Source: Polaribacter butkevichii (lineage in GTDB: Bacteria > Bacteroidota > Bacteroidia > Flavobacteriales > Flavobacteriaceae). From it: a stretch of DNA of 64,000 nucleotides. Positions 55,317 through 64,000 of this stretch are shown here, piece after piece (position 1 is the first letter of the stretch; the number at the start of each line of letters is the position of its first letter). Below the pieces are notes generated by a model. The model saw nothing but the letters and a program-made list of their open reading frames with translations, was not told the DNA's origin and made no database searches. The stretch covers positions 2,003,001 to 2,067,000 of the forward strand of contig NZ_CP150661.1 in assembly GCF_038024105.1 (NCBI RefSeq), read 5' to 3'. A program made the position numbers and the translations under genes.

Positions 55317-55324
55317 TATTTTTG
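55317..55324 (+). promoter_or_regulatory. Putative -7 box for aminotransferase operon
   Basis: TATTTTTG matches TAnnTTTG, in the divergent Lrp/aminotransferase region; no clear -33 element. Confidence 0.3.
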
Positions 55325-55410
55325 ATGTATTATTAATAATAATATCAATATTTTATATATTCAACAAGTAAAAAAGCAAAATACATTAATTAAAAGACAA
55401 ATGCTGCGAT

Positions 55411-56643
55411 ATGATTGCGAATTTAAAAACTACAGTGTTAGATGAGAAATTTAAAGCACTTGAGGCTGAAAATGCTCCAGGTCAAGAAGTAAGACAAGAC
55501 TTAAGTCTACTTGACAATGTAATGAAAGGTAAGAAACTCGATGGAATACCTGTTGATTTTTCTCATGGTAATGTGGATGCGTTTCCTCCAACTCCAAATT
55601 CTGAAAATTATTGGTTAAATGGCTTTAAACAAGGAGGAGCTCAAGCTTACACAGAGTATAGAGGTGCTTTTGATATAAGAAAAACTTTAGCAAAACACCT
55701 TGGAGACTTTACAAAGAAGCCAGTACTAGCTGATAGTGAGTTAATTTTAACACCTGGAACGCAAGGCGCATTATTTTTGGCTCTTGGTGCAACTGTAGCT
55801 ACTGGAACTAAAGTAGCTGTTGTTGAGCCTGATTATTTTGCTAATAGAAAATTAGTTAAGTTTTTTGGAGGAGAAGTAGTACCCGTTACACTGCGCTATT
55901 TAGAGTCGCCTTCTAAAAGTGGTCTCGATCTTAATGAGCTAGAAATGGCTTTTAAAAATGATACTAAAGTTTTAGTTTTCTCTACACCTAACAACCCTAC
56001 AGGGTTAGTATATTCAAAAGAAGTAATAGACAAAATAGCTGTTTTGGCCAACAATTATAAGGTTACTGTAATTGTAGATCAATTATATTCAAGAATGTTG
56101 TATAGTGGTGAGACATACACGCACTTGCGTTCTTGTAAAGTACAGCCAGAAAATCTTATTACAATAATGGGACCTTCTAAAACAGAATCTTTAAGTGGAT
56201 ATCGCCTTGGAGCCGCTTTTGGAACATCAAGTATAATTGATAGAATGGAACGCCTGCAAGCTATTGTTTCTTTAAGAGCGGCAGGTTATAATCAAGCTGT
56301 TTTTAAAACTTGGTTTAACGAACCTGATGGTTGGTTGGAGGATAGAATTAACCAACATGAAGCTATACGGGATGAGTTGCTCAAGATTTTTAGGGATGCA
56401 AATCTTCAAACAGCAACACCTCAAGCAGGAAGTTACTTGTTTCCTAAATTACCAGCATTAAGTGTCGATTTAAATATGTTTGTTCGCCTGTTAAGATATC
56501 AAGCACATATAACTGTTACGCCTGCATCAGAATTTGCGCCTCATTTAAACGATAGTATTAGGCTTAATTTTTCACAAGACCATGATGCAGCAGTTGAAGC
56601 AGCAAAACGAATTGTAAAAATGGTTGAAATATATTCTTTATGA
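55411..56643 (+). CDS. PLP-dependent aminotransferase, class I/II
   Basis: 410 residues, fold type I. PLP-site motifs: STPNNPTGLVYS (Asn near 195), VDQLYSRM (Asp near 226) and the Schiff-base Lys in GPSKTESLSGYRLG (near 257). It transaminates an amino acid whose identity is not clear from sequence. It overlaps the RidA-family gene by 4 bp (ATGA), and RidA-type deaminases remove reactive enamine/imine products of PLP enzymes, a sensible pairing. Confidence 0.92.
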   Translation: MIANLKTTVLDEKFKALEAENAPGQEVRQDLSLLDNVMKGKKLDGIPVDFSHGNVDAFPPTPNSENYWLNGFKQGGAQAYTEYRGAFDIRKTLAKHLGDFTKKPVLADSELILTPGTQGALFLALGATVATGTKVAVVEPDYFANRKLVKFFGGEVVPVTLRYLESPSKSGLDLNELEMAFKNDTKVLVFSTPNNPTGLVYSKEVIDKIAVLANNYKVTVIVDQLYSRMLYSGETYTHLRSCKVQPENLITIMGPSKTESLSGYRLGAAFGTSSIIDRMERLQAIVSLRAAGYNQAVFKTWFNEPDGWLEDRINQHEAIRDELLKIFRDANLQTATPQAGSYLFPKLPALSVDLNMFVRLLRYQAHITVTPASEFAPHLNDSIRLNFSQDHDAAVEAAKRIVKMVEIYSL

Positions 56644-57080
56644 AAGAAGTAAATAAAAATCCAATACCACAAGGTAAGTATATTCCAGCTGTAAGGCATG
56701 CTGATGTTATATATACATCGGGCATGACACCTCGAAAAGATGGTGTATTACTTTATTCTGGTGAAATAAAAGCTTCGGTTCCTGTAGATGCATACAGGGA
56801 AGCTGTAGAGCTAGCGACACTAAATGCGATGGGAGCTGCTCTTAATTGTTTAGAATTGAATGAAAAAATAGCTTCAGTGTTACAAATGAATATTTTTTTA
56901 AATACAGAAGCAGGATTTACAGCTCATTCAAAAATAGCAGATTTTGCATCAGAGATTGTTATAGATGTTTTGGGAATTAAAAGTATTGGAAGCCGCGCAG
57001 CAATAGGTGTAGCATCTTTACCCTCTAATGCCTCAGTTGAAATAACATTAGTTTGTAGTGTTAATAAGGTTTTTAAATAA
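56640..57080 (+). CDS. RidA/YjgF family reactive-intermediate deaminase
   Basis: 146 residues. Family motifs: NPIPQGKYIPAVRHADVIYT at the start, AVELATLNAMGAALNCL in the middle and GSRAAIGVASLPSNASVEI near the end, where the family's substrate-binding Arg lies (in SRAAIGV). Translationally coupled to the aminotransferase. Confidence 0.9.
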   Translation: MKEVNKNPIPQGKYIPAVRHADVIYTSGMTPRKDGVLLYSGEIKASVPVDAYREAVELATLNAMGAALNCLELNEKIASVLQMNIFLNTEAGFTAHSKIADFASEIVIDVLGIKSIGSRAAIGVASLPSNASVEITLVCSVNKVFK

Positions 57081-57323
57081 AATTAATAAATCATTAATTA
57101 AACCATTGAATCCTTTTTATTAAAGTTTATAAAAGTTGTTTCACTCAAAAAAAGTTTATTTTCCCTAAAAATCGACTTTTGAATTATATTTAATAAAATT
57201 ACCTTTATGGTGTTAAATTATTTAAATATGTACGATTGTAAAGAATAAAATATATCAAAAATTAATAAGTGTTAAATTATTAATAATATGATTTTTATTC
57301 AGATCATTAAAAAACTATCATCT

Positions 57324-60300
57324 ATGAAAATTAAACTTCAGCATGTTTTAAAGAAAACATTATTAGTTACAGGTTTGTTTTTAACATTTTCTCAAAGTTA
57401 TGGTCTAAAGCGTAGCAAGTATGCTACAGGTAAAGACATCGATTTTTTTGAAGAAAAATGGAAAGAATCAAACTTAAAAGTCTTTCAAAAAACTATTAAG
57501 GGCATCGTTACAGACGAAAGTAATACACCTTTATTAGGAGTTACTGTTATTATAAAAGGAACAAACAAAGGTGTAACTACCGATTTTGATGGTAAATTTA
57601 GATTAAATACAAGAGTAGGAGACGTATTATTGTTTTCGTATTTAGGTTATGGAGATGTGGAATTAACCGTAGATAGCAGAACAAGTTATGATATAAAAAT
57701 GAGCCCTTCAGCAGAAGAATTGGATGGGGTAGAAATATTTTCTACTGGGTATCAAAAGATTAGTAAAGAGCGCGTAACCGGATCTTTTGCAAAAATTAAT
57801 ACTAAGGTTTTAGAGCGAAAAATAAATCAGAGTATTATTGGCAAAATTGCAGGAGAAGCTCCAGGTGTGCAATTTGATCCTTTTATTCAGGAAAAAAATA
57901 ATATTGGTCTAGTAATTCGCGGTAGAAGTTCTATTAATGCTACTACCGAGCCTTTGGTTGTTGTTGATGGATTTGCTATACCAGGAGGTTTTGGTACTAT
58001 AAATCCAAATGATGTAGAAACTATTACTATTTTAAAAGATGCTGCCGCAACATCTATATGGGGAATTCGTGCTGCAAATGGTGTTATTGTGATTACTACT
58101 AAAAAAGGAAAAAAGAATAGTAAACTCTCGGTAAATCTTTCTATAAATTCCTCAGTAACTTTAAAGCAAGATATTTTTCAAGCACCTTATGCAGACCCAA
58201 GTACTCAGGTCGATTATCAAATTGAGTTGTTTAACTTTGAGCAGTATTCACAGCAAAGGAAATTATTTGATGGAACCCTAAATGAGTTTTCGTTATATCA
58301 AACCAACTCGGTTAGAGAAACTTTACTTAGGCTTCAAAGAGGTGATATTGATATTGCTACCGCTGATAGCAGAATAAATGCTCTTAGAAACAATGATGGT
58401 AGAGAGGAGTATTCAAGACTATTTTTAAGACAACGCCTGTGGAACCAATATAACCTAAGTATATCTGGTGGTACTGAAAAATACAATTTTAATTCGTCAC
58501 TTGTTTATAATCAAAACAAAGGTGAAATTGTAAATGATAAGTCCGATCAATTTATTTTAAATGTTGCTGGCAATTACAAGTTTACAGATAAGTTGCAAGC
58601 TAGATTTTCTAGTAATATTTCGCAAACCAAAAGTAAAAATGGTATTGGTACAGGACCTGTAGATTACTTAATAAATTACCCAATATTTGAACGTATTGTG
58701 GACGATAATGGTAATTATCTGCCTATGCAAGGTGGCGTAAATATAGAAAGTTCTCAATTAGCTCAAAGACAAGGTTATCCGTATCCTTGGACGTTTAATC
58801 TTAAACAAGAGTCTGATAATGTTGATAATACATCAACATCAACAGATATTCGTATTCAAACAGGACTGAATTACGAAATATTAGACGGCCTAAAAATAGA
58901 CTTAAGTTACCAATATTTATGGTCATCATTTTTTGGTAGAAATCTACTTAACGAAAATAGATTTACAACTAGAAATTTAGTAAACTCTTTTGCTCAAGTA
59001 GATGCCAATGGTCAAGTTATAGAAACACCTGTTTCTTTAGGATCATTATTAGATATGTCTACAAGAAGTACTACAGATAATACTTTTAGAGGTCAATTAA
59101 ATTATTCAAAAAGTTTTAATGACGGACTTCATAACATTGATGCCATAGCTGGGTACGAGGTACGAAAACAAATTACAGAGTTTAATAGAGATAGAAAGTT
59201 TGGATATAACGATCAATCTTTAATTTTTACACAACCTAATTTAAATACACTCTATCCTAGTCCAATTTTTGGCGGACAACGATTGATTAATTCAAACTCT
59301 AGATTAACATTTAATGAAAATAGATTTCTTTCATACTATATTAATGGTGCTTATAATTTCGACAAACGTTATACCATTTCGGGAAGTATGAGGTTGGATG
59401 ATACTAACTTATTTGGTGCGTCGGATGATTTTAGAAATATTCCTTTATTTTCAGTAGGTTTAAAATGGAATATAACTAAAGAAAATTTCTTTAATTCAAC
59501 GTTTTTCGATAACCTTAATTTAAGAGCAACCTATGGTTCTGGCGGAAATGTAGATAGAAATACATCGCCGTTTTTAGTAGCCAGACAAGGCAGAGACCAA
59601 GGAAGTTTTTTAAATAATTATCTTACTATTTCAAACCCTCCTAATCCAACATTACGTTTAGAGAAAACAAAAACTTTTAATTTGGGTGTTGATTTCTCTA
59701 TGGCTAAAAATAGAATTTATGGAAGTGTAGAATACTATGACAGAAATAGTAAAGATTTACTGGCTAGACGTAATATAAGTCCAACCTATGGTTTGTCTTC
59801 TTCTTTTCTAAATGTAGCAGAATTATACAATAGAGGTATTGATATCGATTTAGGTTTAAGAATTATGGATACTAAAGATTTTAAATTTGATACAAGAATA
59901 CTTTACAGTCAAAATAAAAATAAAATAACAAGTATAGACGAAAGTAATCCAGGAGAAATTTTCCTTTTCACACAATATGATGCTAATTCATATGTAGTTG
60001 GTGATCCTATTGATAATTTTTATAGCTTTAGATATGCTGGTTTAAGCACAACAGGTAATCCATCATTTTTTAATGAAAATAACGATATTGTAGAAGTAGG
60101 TGGCGATATTGGAGCCATAGAAGCTTTAAAAAGCGAGGGGTCTAGATCACCTACTCGTACAGGTTCTTTAACCAATACCGCTACTTATCAAAATTTATCA
60201 TTACGTGTGCTTACGGTATATTCTGGTGGAAATAGATTTAGATTCGAAAAAAATTATGATCCTAGATTTTTTCAAACTAATGTATATAGTGATTATATTA

Positions 60301-60626
60301 GCAGGTGGCAGCAACCTGGTGACGAGCTACTCACAGATGTGCCAAGACTTACATCGCCAAATGAAACCCAAACACCACTTTATTTATATCTAAATGAATC
60401 GGATAGAAATACCGATGATGCTTCATATATTCGTTTAGCTCAAGTAAATCTATCCTACCAGTTTCCAGAAAGTTTGACTAAAAAATTATCGATGAATAGC
60501 TTTACTGTAAGCCTACAAGCAGATAACCTAAAAGTCTGGAATTTTAACAAATGGGATGTCGATCCTGTAAGTCGAACAATACCAATTCCTCCAACTTTTA
60601 CACTTAATATAACGACAACATTTTAA
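57324..60626 (+). CDS. SusC/RagA-type TonB-dependent outer membrane transporter
   Basis: 1100 residues from the preferred start (MKIKLQHVLKK, giving a normal signal peptide); a Met 12 codons upstream (57288) is an alternative. Order: signal peptide, carboxypeptidase-like domain (KGIVTDESNTPLLGVTVIIK), plug with PLVVVDGFAIPGG and LKDAAATSIWGIRAANGVIV, then a 22-strand-type barrel ending in FTLNITTTF. It imports a large substrate with the SusD partner 11 bp downstream. The substrate is not evident; no glycosidase is nearby in the window. Confidence 0.96.
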   Translation: MKIKLQHVLKKTLLVTGLFLTFSQSYGLKRSKYATGKDIDFFEEKWKESNLKVFQKTIKGIVTDESNTPLLGVTVIIKGTNKGVTTDFDGKFRLNTRVGDVLLFSYLGYGDVELTVDSRTSYDIKMSPSAEELDGVEIFSTGYQKISKERVTGSFAKINTKVLERKINQSIIGKIAGEAPGVQFDPFIQEKNNIGLVIRGRSSINATTEPLVVVDGFAIPGGFGTINPNDVETITILKDAAATSIWGIRAANGVIVITTKKGKKNSKLSVNLSINSSVTLKQDIFQAPYADPSTQVDYQIELFNFEQYSQQRKLFDGTLNEFSLYQTNSVRETLLRLQRGDIDIATADSRINALRNNDGREEYSRLFLRQRLWNQYNLSISGGTEKYNFNSSLVYNQNKGEIVNDKSDQFILNVAGNYKFTDKLQARFSSNISQTKSKNGIGTGPVDYLINYPIFERIVDDNGNYLPMQGGVNIESSQLAQRQGYPYPWTFNLKQESDNVDNTSTSTDIRIQTGLNYEILDGLKIDLSYQYLWSSFFGRNLLNENRFTTRNLVNSFAQVDANGQVIETPVSLGSLLDMSTRSTTDNTFRGQLNYSKSFNDGLHNIDAIAGYEVRKQITEFNRDRKFGYNDQSLIFTQPNLNTLYPSPIFGGQRLINSNSRLTFNENRFLSYYINGAYNFDKRYTISGSMRLDDTNLFGASDDFRNIPLFSVGLKWNITKENFFNSTFFDNLNLRATYGSGGNVDRNTSPFLVARQGRDQGSFLNNYLTISNPPNPTLRLEKTKTFNLGVDFSMAKNRIYGSVEYYDRNSKDLLARRNISPTYGLSSSFLNVAELYNRGIDIDLGLRIMDTKDFKFDTRILYSQNKNKITSIDESNPGEIFLFTQYDANSYVVGDPIDNFYSFRYAGLSTTGNPSFFNENNDIVEVGGDIGAIEALKSEGSRSPTRTGSLTNTATYQNLSLRVLTVYSGGNRFRFEKNYDPRFFQTNVYSDYISRWQQPGDELLTDVPRLTSPNETQTPLYLYLNESDRNTDDASYIRLAQVNLSYQFPESLTKKLSMNSFTVSLQADNLKVWNFNKWDVDPVSRTIPIPPTFTLNITTTF

Positions 60627-60637
60627 TATCCATATTT

Positions 60638-62050
60638 ATGAAAACTACAAAATATATCATTATTATATTAGTATCGATCGTATTAACGGGATGTACTAGA
60701 GACAATTTCTTAGATTTTCAACCAAAAGGACAGGTAATACCTTCTAAAGTTGAAGAGTTTAGAGCTTTATTAGATCAAGTAGAACCAGACCCAAATGTAA
60801 ACTTTACGCAAGGTTTTGGTACGCATCATGATTTTACCATTATCGCCAGCGATAATTACTTACTTACAGAACAGGTACGAGCTAGTTTTGGTATAAGTCC
60901 AGAAGAAATAAATCTGTATTTATTTAAAGAACAGATTTCTACAGAAAATGGCGATGATAACAATTGGATTAGATATTATAATCAAATTTACGTTGCAAAC
61001 GTAGTGCTTGAAGGTTTAAAAACGGTAGAGAATGGTACCCCAGAAGCTATTGCAGAAATTAGAGCTGATGCGTCTTTACAACGGGCCTTTGCTTATTTTA
61101 ATTTAGTAAATATTTACAGTGTGCATTACAATCCTGAAACGGCAGATAGAGATTTAGGAGTACCTATAAGAGAAGGTATTGAGCTAGAAGGATCAGACTT
61201 TACAAGAGCGTCAGTTGCCGGGGTTTATGATCTTATTCTTAACGATATTAATAATAACATAGATGCTTTACCAGATTTACAACCAGCAAACTTAAGTTTT
61301 AGACCATCTAAAGCTGGAGCCTATACCTTTTTAGCACGAGTTTTAATTTACCAAGCTAAATACGAAGAGGCGTTAAAAGCAGTAAATAAAGGTTTAGCTT
61401 TAAAAAACAACCTAAGAGATATTAATAATGACAGTGCAGACCCAAGAGATGCAAATGTATTAGCGTATCCTTTGGCTGTTCAAGACGAACAATTAATTTG
61501 GTTTAAAGATTCTGGAGGATTTACCATAGTTACCTCACCAGAATTTTATAGCTTGTATGATGATACCGATCAAAGAAAAAAATGGTTTGCAGATGCTAAA
61601 ACCTATTTCTTTGCAGAGATAGAAAACCCTGTATTTGTTGCCCATAGAGCTAATAATAACACCAATGTATCTTTAACAACCGCCGACCTTTATTTAATGC
61701 GCGCCGAATGTAATGCTAGATTAGGAAACATTGATGCTGCAAATAACGATTTAAATACTTTAAGAGTTAATCGTTTTGAAACTGGAACTTATTCACCTAT
61801 TAACATAACAAACCAAGATAATTTAATTGCTTTTGTAAAAGATGAAATTAGAAGAGAAAAAGCAATGAGTACATTAAGAATTTTTGATATTAAACGTTAC
61901 AATCGTTTTGATAATGCCAACATAACTGTTACACATAGCTTTAATGGAGAAACAGCATCCTTAACTCCAAACAGTCTTAATTGGGCATTACCTATAGCAA
62001 CCAATTACATTAAGGCCAATCCAGAAATAGAACAAAATCCAAGACAGTAA
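60638..62050 (+). CDS. SusD/RagB-type nutrient-binding lipoprotein
   Basis: 470 residues. Lipobox VLTGC (Cys near residue 19), then the typical SusD opening NFLDFQPKGQVIP. TPR-like helices (YNQIYVANVVLEGLKTVENG, LQRAFAYFNLVNIYSVHYNP) and the C-terminal DIKRYNRF segment are present. It caps the SusC barrel at the cell surface. Confidence 0.95.
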   Translation: MKTTKYIIIILVSIVLTGCTRDNFLDFQPKGQVIPSKVEEFRALLDQVEPDPNVNFTQGFGTHHDFTIIASDNYLLTEQVRASFGISPEEINLYLFKEQISTENGDDNNWIRYYNQIYVANVVLEGLKTVENGTPEAIAEIRADASLQRAFAYFNLVNIYSVHYNPETADRDLGVPIREGIELEGSDFTRASVAGVYDLILNDINNNIDALPDLQPANLSFRPSKAGAYTFLARVLIYQAKYEEALKAVNKGLALKNNLRDINNDSADPRDANVLAYPLAVQDEQLIWFKDSGGFTIVTSPEFYSLYDDTDQRKKWFADAKTYFFAEIENPVFVAHRANNNTNVSLTTADLYLMRAECNARLGNIDAANNDLNTLRVNRFETGTYSPINITNQDNLIAFVKDEIRREKAMSTLRIFDIKRYNRFDNANITVTHSFNGETASLTPNSLNWALPIATNYIKANPEIEQNPRQ

Positions 62051-62074
62051 GTCGAGAATATAAAAGATATAATT

Positions 62075-63265
62075 ATGAAAAAAAAATTAAAATTTATAAT
62101 AGGTATATTTATCTTATCCATTTCCTTTTCTTGTGATGAGTCTAATGATAATACCTCAGAGGTATCAGTAAACACTGAAGATTTTACAATTGAAGCACCA
62201 CTTGTAGTTAGAAAACTAGATACCCTAGGCTTTTTAAAAGGAAACTCAAACAAAGGCGAAGTAACATTTTCTTTAATTTCTCAGGTACCCGAAAATAGTG
62301 TTGTACTGGGGTTGCGATACGGAGAAATAATTGTTGAAAACCCAGAGTTTTTTAACTCAGATATTACAGACGAAGTTAATCTAGTTATTGAAGTTAAAAA
62401 ACTACAAGAAACAAAAATATCCAACGTAACCATTCGTAGAAATTTAAACGACCCAGACGGAGATGGTATAGAAAACAGCATGGACAGCGACCCAAACAGC
62501 CCATGCTTACCTTTACAAGATGTAAATTATACCGGATACAATTCATATAATAGTATTTGGCGTGAAGCCGATTGTGACCAAGATGGGATTTCTAATATAG
62601 ATGAATTAAATAGCGGTAGTAATCCTTATTTTGATGAATCATCAATAGGAGATACCGATGGTGATGGTCTTCGTGATGATGTAGATTCAGACCCGAATAA
62701 TCCATGCTTACCAGAACAATTTATTGGGTATCAAGGTTTCGATGCGGAGAACGAAGTTTGGGCAGCTGGAGACTGTAATGGTAATGGGATTTCTAATGGT
62801 GATGAAGTTGCTGCTGGAAGATCGCCTTATCCTTTTCCAAATTTACCGTGTAACGACATATTTAACTTCGAGCTAGAAAATTACGCCAGAGAGTTAAGAA
62901 CGGTAGATTCTAACAACGGAGAAGGTGTAACTATAGGTGTTATTGGAGGAAATTGCGGCACCATCTCATTCACTGGTGGCGGTATATTTAATCAAGGATG
63001 TTTTAATGATAATGTGAGTATACCATTCTTTTTTGAGCCTGTAGATCAAACATCATCAAATGGTAGAGTATTTGTAGAGCGTACAGAGTATTCTTGCTTA
63101 GCAGAAGACAGGGTATCTTCAAGAACCTTTACAATAGAAGGCATAGGAACCTACGCTGGTGCTTCTAGAACGGTAGAGTTAACATATATCATTACACAAC
63201 TAGGAGACGATATTCCAGATGATGAAAGGGTTACTACAGGAACACTCATTATTAGACCATTATAA
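62075..63265 (+). CDS. Lipoprotein with thrombospondin type 3-like calcium repeats
   Basis: 396 residues. Lipobox SISFSC (Cys near residue 20). Two Asp-rich TSP3-like units, DPDGDGIENSMDSDPNSPC and DTDGDGLRDDVDSDPNNPC, each followed by a W-x-x-A/G-D-C-(D/N) unit, lie about residues 128-250. A C-terminal beta domain of about 130 residues follows. It is 24 bp after susD and probably a surface substrate-binding partner of the SusCD pair. Confidence 0.85.
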   Translation: MKKKLKFIIGIFILSISFSCDESNDNTSEVSVNTEDFTIEAPLVVRKLDTLGFLKGNSNKGEVTFSLISQVPENSVVLGLRYGEIIVENPEFFNSDITDEVNLVIEVKKLQETKISNVTIRRNLNDPDGDGIENSMDSDPNSPCLPLQDVNYTGYNSYNSIWREADCDQDGISNIDELNSGSNPYFDESSIGDTDGDGLRDDVDSDPNNPCLPEQFIGYQGFDAENEVWAAGDCNGNGISNGDEVAAGRSPYPFPNLPCNDIFNFELENYARELRTVDSNNGEGVTIGVIGGNCGTISFTGGGIFNQGCFNDNVSIPFFFEPVDQTSSNGRVFVERTEYSCLAEDRVSSRTFTIEGIGTYAGASRTVELTYIITQLGDDIPDDERVTTGTLIIRPL

Positions 63266-63283
63266 TCAAAAATAACAAGAAAT

Positions 63284-64000
63284 ATGAAAAACAATATAAA
63301 TATAAAATGGCCTTTTGTGTTAGTTATTTTCACAATGGTTTTCAACTATTCGTGTATAGATAATCATGAATTTATAAGTAGCGCAGCGGATAATGATGGT
63401 GATGGCGTGCTTAATAGTTTAGACGAATTTCCTGACGATCCATGTTTACCTGTTAAAGACGGTACATATACTAATTTCAATGTTTTTAATGCTGCTTGGC
63501 AAAACGCAGATTGTGATGGTGATGGGGTATCAAATGGAGATGAGTTTGAAGATAAAACGCGTAATCCCTACGTAAACGAGGATACCGATACCGATGGAGA
63601 TGGGGTGCCAGATTTCTTGGATGAGGCACCACAAAACCCATGTGTACCAGAACAAGAAAAAGGATATGTTGGTTTTAATTCTGATAATGACATATGGGGA
63701 AGTTCAGATTGTGATGATGATGGAATATCTAATATAGACGAGTTTATTAATGGTACAGACCCATATAAAGGTTGTAATTTAGATTTCGATTTTAGTAATT
63801 TTGAAGGCGAACTACAAGCCAGAGACTCAAACAATGGAGAAACCATTATAGTAGCATCTTTATTACCAAGTTGTAACGAAATATCTATAAGCGGAGACTT
63901 TTTAAATTTAGGATGTACCAATGAAAATATAGAGTTTATACTATTCTTAGAGCCTTTTGTAGAAGGCGGAAATGAAGGAAACGCTATTATTGAAAATGCT
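63284..64000 (+). CDS. Second TSP3-repeat lipoprotein, 3' end missing
   Basis: Open to the window end (239 codons). Signal peptide with lipobox FNYSC (Cys near residue 24), then Asp-rich units DNDGDGVLNSLDEFPDDPC, DCDGDGVSNGDE, DTDGDGVPDFLDEAPQNPC and DCDDDGISNIDE. After these the sequence (CNLDFDFSNFEGELQARDSN) parallels the beta domain of the preceding protein, so the two are tandem paralogues. Confidence 0.85.
   Translation, partial: MKNNINIKWPFVLVIFTMVFNYSCIDNHEFISSAADNDGDGVLNSLDEFPDDPCLPVKDGTYTNFNVFNAAWQNADCDGDGVSNGDEFEDKTRNPYVNEDTDTDGDGVPDFLDEAPQNPCVPEQEKGYVGFNSDNDIWGSSDCDDDGISNIDEFINGTDPYKGCNLDFDFSNFEGELQARDSNNGETIIVASLLPSCNEISISGDFLNLGCTNENIEFILFLEPFVEGGNEGNAIIENA

Overview
The window is AT-rich DNA from a marine-type member of the Flavobacteriaceae (Bacteroidota). 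Evidence: a SusC/SusD pair, Bacteroidota-type lipoproteins, peptidase S9/POT peptide-use genes, an S41 tail-specific protease of the flavobacterial type, almost no Shine-Dalgarno sites and occasional TAnnTTTG -7 boxes. Polaribacter or a relative is likely, but genus is inference. The window falls into three parts: ordinary core genome (1-21.3 kb), a large integron-type cassette array (about 21.86-51.7 kb, with debris to 54.5 kb), and core/accessory genome again (54.8-64 kb). Left part: the 3' part of a dipeptidyl peptidase IV and two POT peptide transporters form a peptide-use block. A thioredoxin-like protein follows, then a minus-strand run of comEC, an NlpC/P60 lipoprotein, a small conserved gene, lpxB, a small membrane protein and surE. 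Next come a plus-strand S41 protease and a thioesterase. A galactose locus has a sodium/sugar symporter divergent from a GntR-type regulator, galactose mutarotase, galK and galT. Two small genes and an Hsp20 complete this part. Middle part: 35 consecutive cassettes, all read rightward, each closed by a roughly 125-bp attC-like site with an AAC...GTT boundary, imperfectly paired arms and an inner CC-NNN-GG hairpin. No integron integrase is present, so within this window it is a CALIN-like array. Twenty cassettes carry genes: HEAT protein, PH-like membrane proteins, lipoproteins, a two-gene ABC transporter, Fic, a two-gene AAA+ module, a PD-(D/E)XK nuclease-like protein, DUF4145, sulfatase, WG-repeat and unknowns. 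Fifteen have no credible ORF and belong to a few related families that share a CTCTC/GAGAG hairpin and iterated ACTCAAAC...GCGGAATT motifs. The first ~13 bases of a cassette are the reverse complement of its last ~13 bases, differ from cassette to cassette, and keep a fixed A/C mismatch at position 11, which is G-T on the bottom strand. The last attC is split by an IS110-family element. Its upstream non-coding end contains two stem-loops whose loops match the element's own end and the attC core, as expected of a bridge RNA. An IS3 element has inserted just beyond, and a decayed attC and a transposase fragment mark the right edge. Right part: a divergent Lrp/AsnC regulator, an aminotransferase overlapping a RidA-family gene, then SusC, SusD and two lipoproteins with thrombospondin type 3-like calcium repeats. 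This looks like a TonB-dependent nutrient uptake locus running off the end of the window.
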